This document shows, piece by piece, positions 29,531-31,702 of a DNA stretch of 31,702 nucleotides (position 1 is its first letter; each line of letters begins with the position of its first letter). The stretch lies in IMG/VR virus record IMGVR_UViG_3300048839_001890, positions 1 through 31,702 of that record, one strand, 5' to 3'. Source of the stretch: a virus. The notes below the pieces were generated by a model. It was given only the letters and a program-made list of their open reading frames with translations, was not told where the DNA came from and made no database searches. A program made the translations under genes and the position numbers.

Positions 29531-30721
29531 TTAAGTCCTGCCTTTCATCGGCACCACCTCGCCGCTGCCCTCGACAGGCGACACGATGGCCCCTACGCGC
29601 TCTGTAGCGGCCCGCAGCGGGTCGTCGAACAGGTGGGCATATCGCGCGGTCGTCTGCGCCTGGGTGTGCCCCAGCAGCGCGCCGATGATGGGCAGGGACA
29701 GACCAGCGCTGGCGAGAAACGAGGCGTAGGAATGCCGCAGATCGTGCACGCGCACGCCCTCCAGCTTCGCCGCCCGACAGATCGCGGCCCAGTCGTCCTT
29801 GATCTCTCGACGATGCCCGCCGGTCCGGCTTGGAAAAACGTGTTCGCCCGTCTGGGCGATGCCGGCCAACAACTGCCGAGCCGGGGCGGACAGCGGCACG
29901 CGGTGCGCCTTCTTCTGCTTGGTGTGCGCGCTCGGCTTCACCCAGACGCCCGCCTCGAGGTCCAGATCGGCCCAACGCATTGCCAGCACCTCGCCACGCC
30001 GCGCACCGGTGAGCAGCAGCAGACGGATGATATTGGCCGATTGCTGGTCGCGGTGCTCGGCCAAGGCAGCGGTCAGCCGGGCCACCTCGTCACCCGCCAG
30101 GAAGCGCTCGCGCTTGTTCTCGGGGTTGCGCTCGATCCCCTTGGCCGGGTTGTCCGTCCGCCAGCCTCGACGGATGGCGATCGCGAACATCTTGGAGCAC
30201 AGCGCGACCACGCGGTTTGCCCGGATCGGCGCCGGCCGATCCCGTTTCTTGCCGGTCGTGATCTCCCGGTGCAGCCGGTCGATATCGGTGAACGTCACGT
30301 CCGCCACCTTGAGCCGGCCGAGCCGGGGCAGAACTTCCCTCTGCAACATTGCGCGGTCGTCGGCCTGGGAGCGCGCCCGCTTTTTCGGCAGGTGGTGCTC
30401 TGTGTATTCTTGGCACAGGTGCGCCACGGTCGACGCCGCACGCTCGGCCTGTTCCTCGGCCAGCGGATCGCGCCCGCTGTCGATCTCGCGCCGTAGCCGC
30501 TTGGCCTCGTCACGCGCGGCCTTCACGCTCCAAGCTGGGTGCTGGCCAATGGTGATCCGCCGCTCTCGGCCGCCCGTCCGATAGTTGAGCACGAACGCCC
30601 GCGCGCCCGCTGCCGTCACCCGAACGCCGAAGCCGGGCAACTCGGCGTCGTAGGTGATACGATTGCTCGATGCCGGCGCCCGCAGGGTCTTGATGATGCT
30701 GTCGGTGAGCCGCTGTCGCAT
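29531..30721 (-). CDS. Tyrosine site-specific integrase
   Basis: 396 residues. An N-terminal arm-binding/DUF4102-like domain is seen (ITYDAELPGFGVRVTAAGAR; RRITIGQHPAWSVKAARDEA). A core-binding SAM-like domain follows (~95-190), then the catalytic domain with R241 (LLTGARRGEVLAMRW), a candidate lysine near 271, H326-x-x-R329 (HDLRHSYASFLASAG), H352 (LLGHTQAQTT) and nucleophile Y361 (TARYAHLF). All catalytic positions are intact, so it should be active. It lies 161 nt from the tRNA-Leu fragment and reads away from it, as is usual for tRNA-integrating prophages. Confidence 0.95.
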   Translation of the reverse strand: MRQRLTDSIIKTLRAPASSNRITYDAELPGFGVRVTAAGARAFVLNYRTGGRERRITIGQHPAWSVKAARDEAKRLRREIDSGRDPLAEEQAERAASTVAHLCQEYTEHHLPKKRARSQADDRAMLQREVLPRLGRLKVADVTFTDIDRLHREITTGKKRDRPAPIRANRVVALCSKMFAIAIRRGWRTDNPAKGIERNPENKRERFLAGDEVARLTAALAEHRDQQSANIIRLLLLTGARRGEVLAMRWADLDLEAGVWVKPSAHTKQKKAHRVPLSAPARQLLAGIAQTGEHVFPSRTGGHRREIKDDWAAICRAAKLEGVRVHDLRHSYASFLASAGLSLPIIGALLGHTQAQTTARYAHLFDDPLRAATERVGAIVSPVEGSGEVVPMKGRT

Positions 30722-30736
30722 GGTCTGTCGGTCCTC

Positions 30737-30809
30737 GTGTCCGCGCGGTGTCCGTCAAAAAGGCGGCTGGCCGTGTCAGTGTGATGACATGCCGTGTCAG
30801 CAGGTGTCA
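30737..30809. repeat. Candidate integrase arm-type sites
   Basis: Between the integrase start and the tRNA fragment lie two GTGTCC copies 11 bp apart (30737, 30748) and three GTGTCA copies (30773, 30794, 30804). The first two of the latter extend to GCCGTGTCAG and are exactly 21 bp apart. Spacing by whole helical turns beside attR suits integrase arm binding or autoregulation of the int promoter. Confidence 0.5.
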
Positions 30810-30882
30810 AGAAAAAGCGCCCTTTTGTAGAGGTTTAGGCGGCGGACATGAGAAAGACCAATGGGTTACGCGATGGCTTGCG

Positions 30883-30942
30883 GCAGACTCAAAATCTGTT
30901 GCCTTCACGGGCGTGCTGGTTCGAGTCCGGCCAGGGGCACCA
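30883..30942 (+). tRNA. 3' fragment of tRNA-Leu(CAA), prophage attR
   Basis: Contains the anticodon arm (stem GCAGA/TCTGT, loop CTCAAAA, anticodon CAA at 30890-30892). It also has a leucine-type long variable arm, a T-arm (GCTGG-TTCGAGT-CCGGC), the 3' acceptor strand CAGGGGC and ACCA. The matching 5' acceptor strand GCCCCTG and a D-arm are absent upstream. So this is a partial copy made by integration into the 3' half of the gene. The recombination point should lie at or near the anticodon stem. The intact tRNA gene is expected beyond the left end of the window. Confidence 0.88.
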
Positions 30943-31108
30943 AGCAAACGAGAGGGTCGCCGGCGGCGGCATCCTCCGCCGCGAGCCGACCTCAGCCCGG
31001 CTGGGCCGCGCTCCTCCCCCGAGCCATCAGGCAAGAAGAACGAGCCGGGTCAGCAGTGTCGCCGCGACTTGCACCGGCGAGACAGCGGCATTTCCGGCAA
31101 CGGGACAC
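30943..31108. other. Host intergenic DNA after attR, no gene seen
   Basis: GC-rich chromosomal sequence between the tRNA fragment and the EcfG-type promoter. A GC hairpin follows the tRNA end (GGCGG/CCGCC near 30962-30982) and could be the old tRNA terminator, though it lacks a T-run. I see no coding region here. Confidence 0.5.
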
Positions 31109-31133
31109 GGAACCCTTACCCACGGACAACGTT
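31109..31133 (+). promoter_or_regulatory. EcfG (general stress sigma factor) promoter
   Basis: GGAAC at 31109-31113 and CGTT at 31130-31133 with a 16-nt spacer match the published alphaproteobacterial EcfG consensus GGAAC-N16-17-CGTT exactly. It faces the two host genes downstream. Transcription should start near 31139-31141. Confidence 0.78.
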
Positions 31134-31156
31134 CTCTCCACCCGAGCAGTGGAGAG
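31134..31156. repeat. Palindrome overlapping the start region and ribosome site
   Basis: Perfect 8-bp inverted repeat CTCTCCAC (31134-31141), CCGAGCA, GTGGAGAG (31149-31156). The right arm contains the GGAGAG ribosome site of the next gene. Because the predicted transcription start falls inside or at the end of the left arm, a DNA operator is as likely as an RNA hairpin. Confidence 0.5.
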
Positions 31157-31160
31157 TGCA

Positions 31161-31235
31161 ATGTACAATGTTTTCTATGTGATCGGGGTGATCGTCGTGG
31201 TGCTGGCGCTGCTCTCGCTCGTGGGGCTCGCATGA
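31161..31235 (+). CDS. 24-aa single-pass membrane peptide (host, stress-regulated)
   Basis: MYNVFYVIGVIVVVLALLSL plus VGLA: a hydrophobic transmembrane segment with almost no soluble part. GGAGAG stands 4 nt before the ATG. Peptides of this MYN(I/V)FY-I-GV type recur in alphaproteobacterial genomes (from memory). It lies directly under the EcfG-type promoter and 38 nt before a stress-type gene, suggesting a role in envelope stress adaptation. Mechanism unknown. First host gene right of the prophage. Confidence 0.65.
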   Translation: MYNVFYVIGVIVVVLALLSLVGLA

Positions 31236-31273
31236 GCCTCTCGCCACGCGCATCCTCAGAACCAGGGAAACCC

Positions 31274-31702
31274 ATGATGGACACGAACCAGCAGCCGAAG
31301 CCGCCGGGCTCGGCAGGGACGCAGGGCGTCTCGAGCCTGAAGAAGACTGCGGCGGACGCGACGACGACCGCCAAGGAGCATATCGAGCACGCGGGCGACG
31401 AGCTCCGCGCGCAGGCCAGTCGCGGCGTCGACGCGGCGAAGGAGACGATCGTCGAGCAGTCGACGATGGCGAAGGACACGACCGCCGGCGAGCTCTCTCG
31501 CACCGCCCGGGCGCTGCACGATGCGGCCAGCAAGCTCGATGGGGACGACCACGGTCGCTCCCACGTGCCGCAGAGCCTGTTGCGCGAGGCCGCGGACGGG
31601 CTCGACGAGCTGGCCCAGTCGCTGCAGGGCAGGTCGGTCGGCGAGATGGTCGGCGACCTCTCGGCGTTCGGGCGGAAGAACCCCGTCGCGTTCATGGGTG
31701 CG
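31274..31702 (+). CDS. Nutrient deprivation-induced-protein-like gene (partial, runs off the window)
   Basis: 143 codons without a stop from ATG 31274 (or 31277) to the window edge. The N-terminus is polar; residues ~25-80 are Ala/Thr/Lys/Glu-rich helix (ATTTAKEHIEHAGDELRAQA) like CsbD- or apolipoprotein-type stress proteins. Then SLLREAADGLDELAQSLQGR and GDLSAFGRKNPVAFMGA follow. In the remembered family the RxNPxAF motif immediately precedes a membrane helix, which would fall just beyond the window. The gene shares the EcfG-type promoter with the 24-aa peptide, and stress or starvation induction fits that context. Confidence 0.68.
   Translation, partial: MMDTNQQPKPPGSAGTQGVSSLKKTAADATTTAKEHIEHAGDELRAQASRGVDAAKETIVEQSTMAKDTTAGELSRTARALHDAASKLDGDDHGRSHVPQSLLREAADGLDELAQSLQGRSVGEMVGDLSAFGRKNPVAFMGA

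Larger units (their letters stand above)
1..30942. mobile_element. Lambda-type prophage, right part (left end outside the window)
   Basis: A continuous block of phage morphogenesis, replication and integration genes runs from the left window edge to a tRNA-Leu 3' fragment at 30883-30942. Terminase, portal, protease, capsid, connector and tail genes follow the order of phage lambda. The integrase is the last gene before the attachment site. Lysis, distal tail and probably immunity genes are not in the window and should lie to the left, bounded by an intact tRNA-Leu. Three cargo islands at 4886-8688, 9698-10576 and 22716-24299 interrupt the conserved order. No broken structural gene was seen, so the element may be functional. 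Confidence 0.93.

Noticed and set aside
31134-31156. RNA thermometer sequestering the ribosome site
   Set aside because: The predicted EcfG transcription start (~31140) would leave most of the left arm untranscribed; kept only as a palindrome.

Overview
The window is almost entirely an integrated lambda-type temperate siphophage (prophage) in a high-G+C alphaproteobacterium. The host assignment rests on the sequence right of the prophage: a GGAAC-N16-CGTT promoter, the form recognised by the alphaproteobacterial general-stress sigma factor EcfG, followed by a tiny membrane peptide and a gene resembling the 'nutrient deprivation-induced protein' family. The genus cannot be read from the sequence; Rhodospirillales or Hyphomicrobiales are plausible. 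The right prophage end is a 60-nt 3' fragment of a tRNA-Leu(CAA) gene at 30883-30942, next to a tyrosine integrase. The intact tRNA, the lysis genes and the distal tail genes should lie left of position 1.

Layout. 1-17795 (minus strand): late morphogenesis genes in lambda order. In transcription order these are terminase small subunit, a 37-aa membrane peptide, terminase large subunit, gpW-like connector, portal, S49 protease with a nested scaffold, decoration protein, major capsid protein, head-tail joining protein, DUF6441 protein, tail terminator, tail tube, gpG/gpGT with a -1 frameshift site, and tape measure. 17915-19375 (plus): four small accessory genes including a DUF3489 protein. 19407-22119 (minus): a DUF7220-like membrane protein, a ParB-methyltransferase fusion and a DUF6456-like protein. 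24348-28428 (minus): replication block of an excisionase-like HTH protein, AEP-type primase, DUF927 helicase, a protein whose gene carries an iteron-like repeat cluster (candidate origin), and two small proteins. 28544-30721 (minus): an unrecognised 303-aa gene and the integrase.

Three cargo islands interrupt this backbone. Island A (about 4886-8688) sits between the DUF6441 and tail-terminator genes. It encodes a three-gene unit of the ABC-3C/Lamassu type: PD-(D/E)xK-like nuclease, winged-helix middle component and SMC-like ATPase with a zinc-hook CxxC, behind a promoter whose -10 box lies inside a perfect palindrome. Island B (9698-10576) is one opposite-strand gene for a zinc-ribbon protein with a HEPN-type RN-x3-H motif. 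Island C (about 22716-24299) is an A+T-rich three-gene unit: a TIGR04255-family protein and two proteins of unknown function.

The prophage therefore looks like a working lambda-like phage carrying one recognisable and two poorly described candidate anti-phage loci. No CI-type repressor and no lysis genes were recognised in the window. All family assignments were made by eye from motifs and gene order; no database search was possible.
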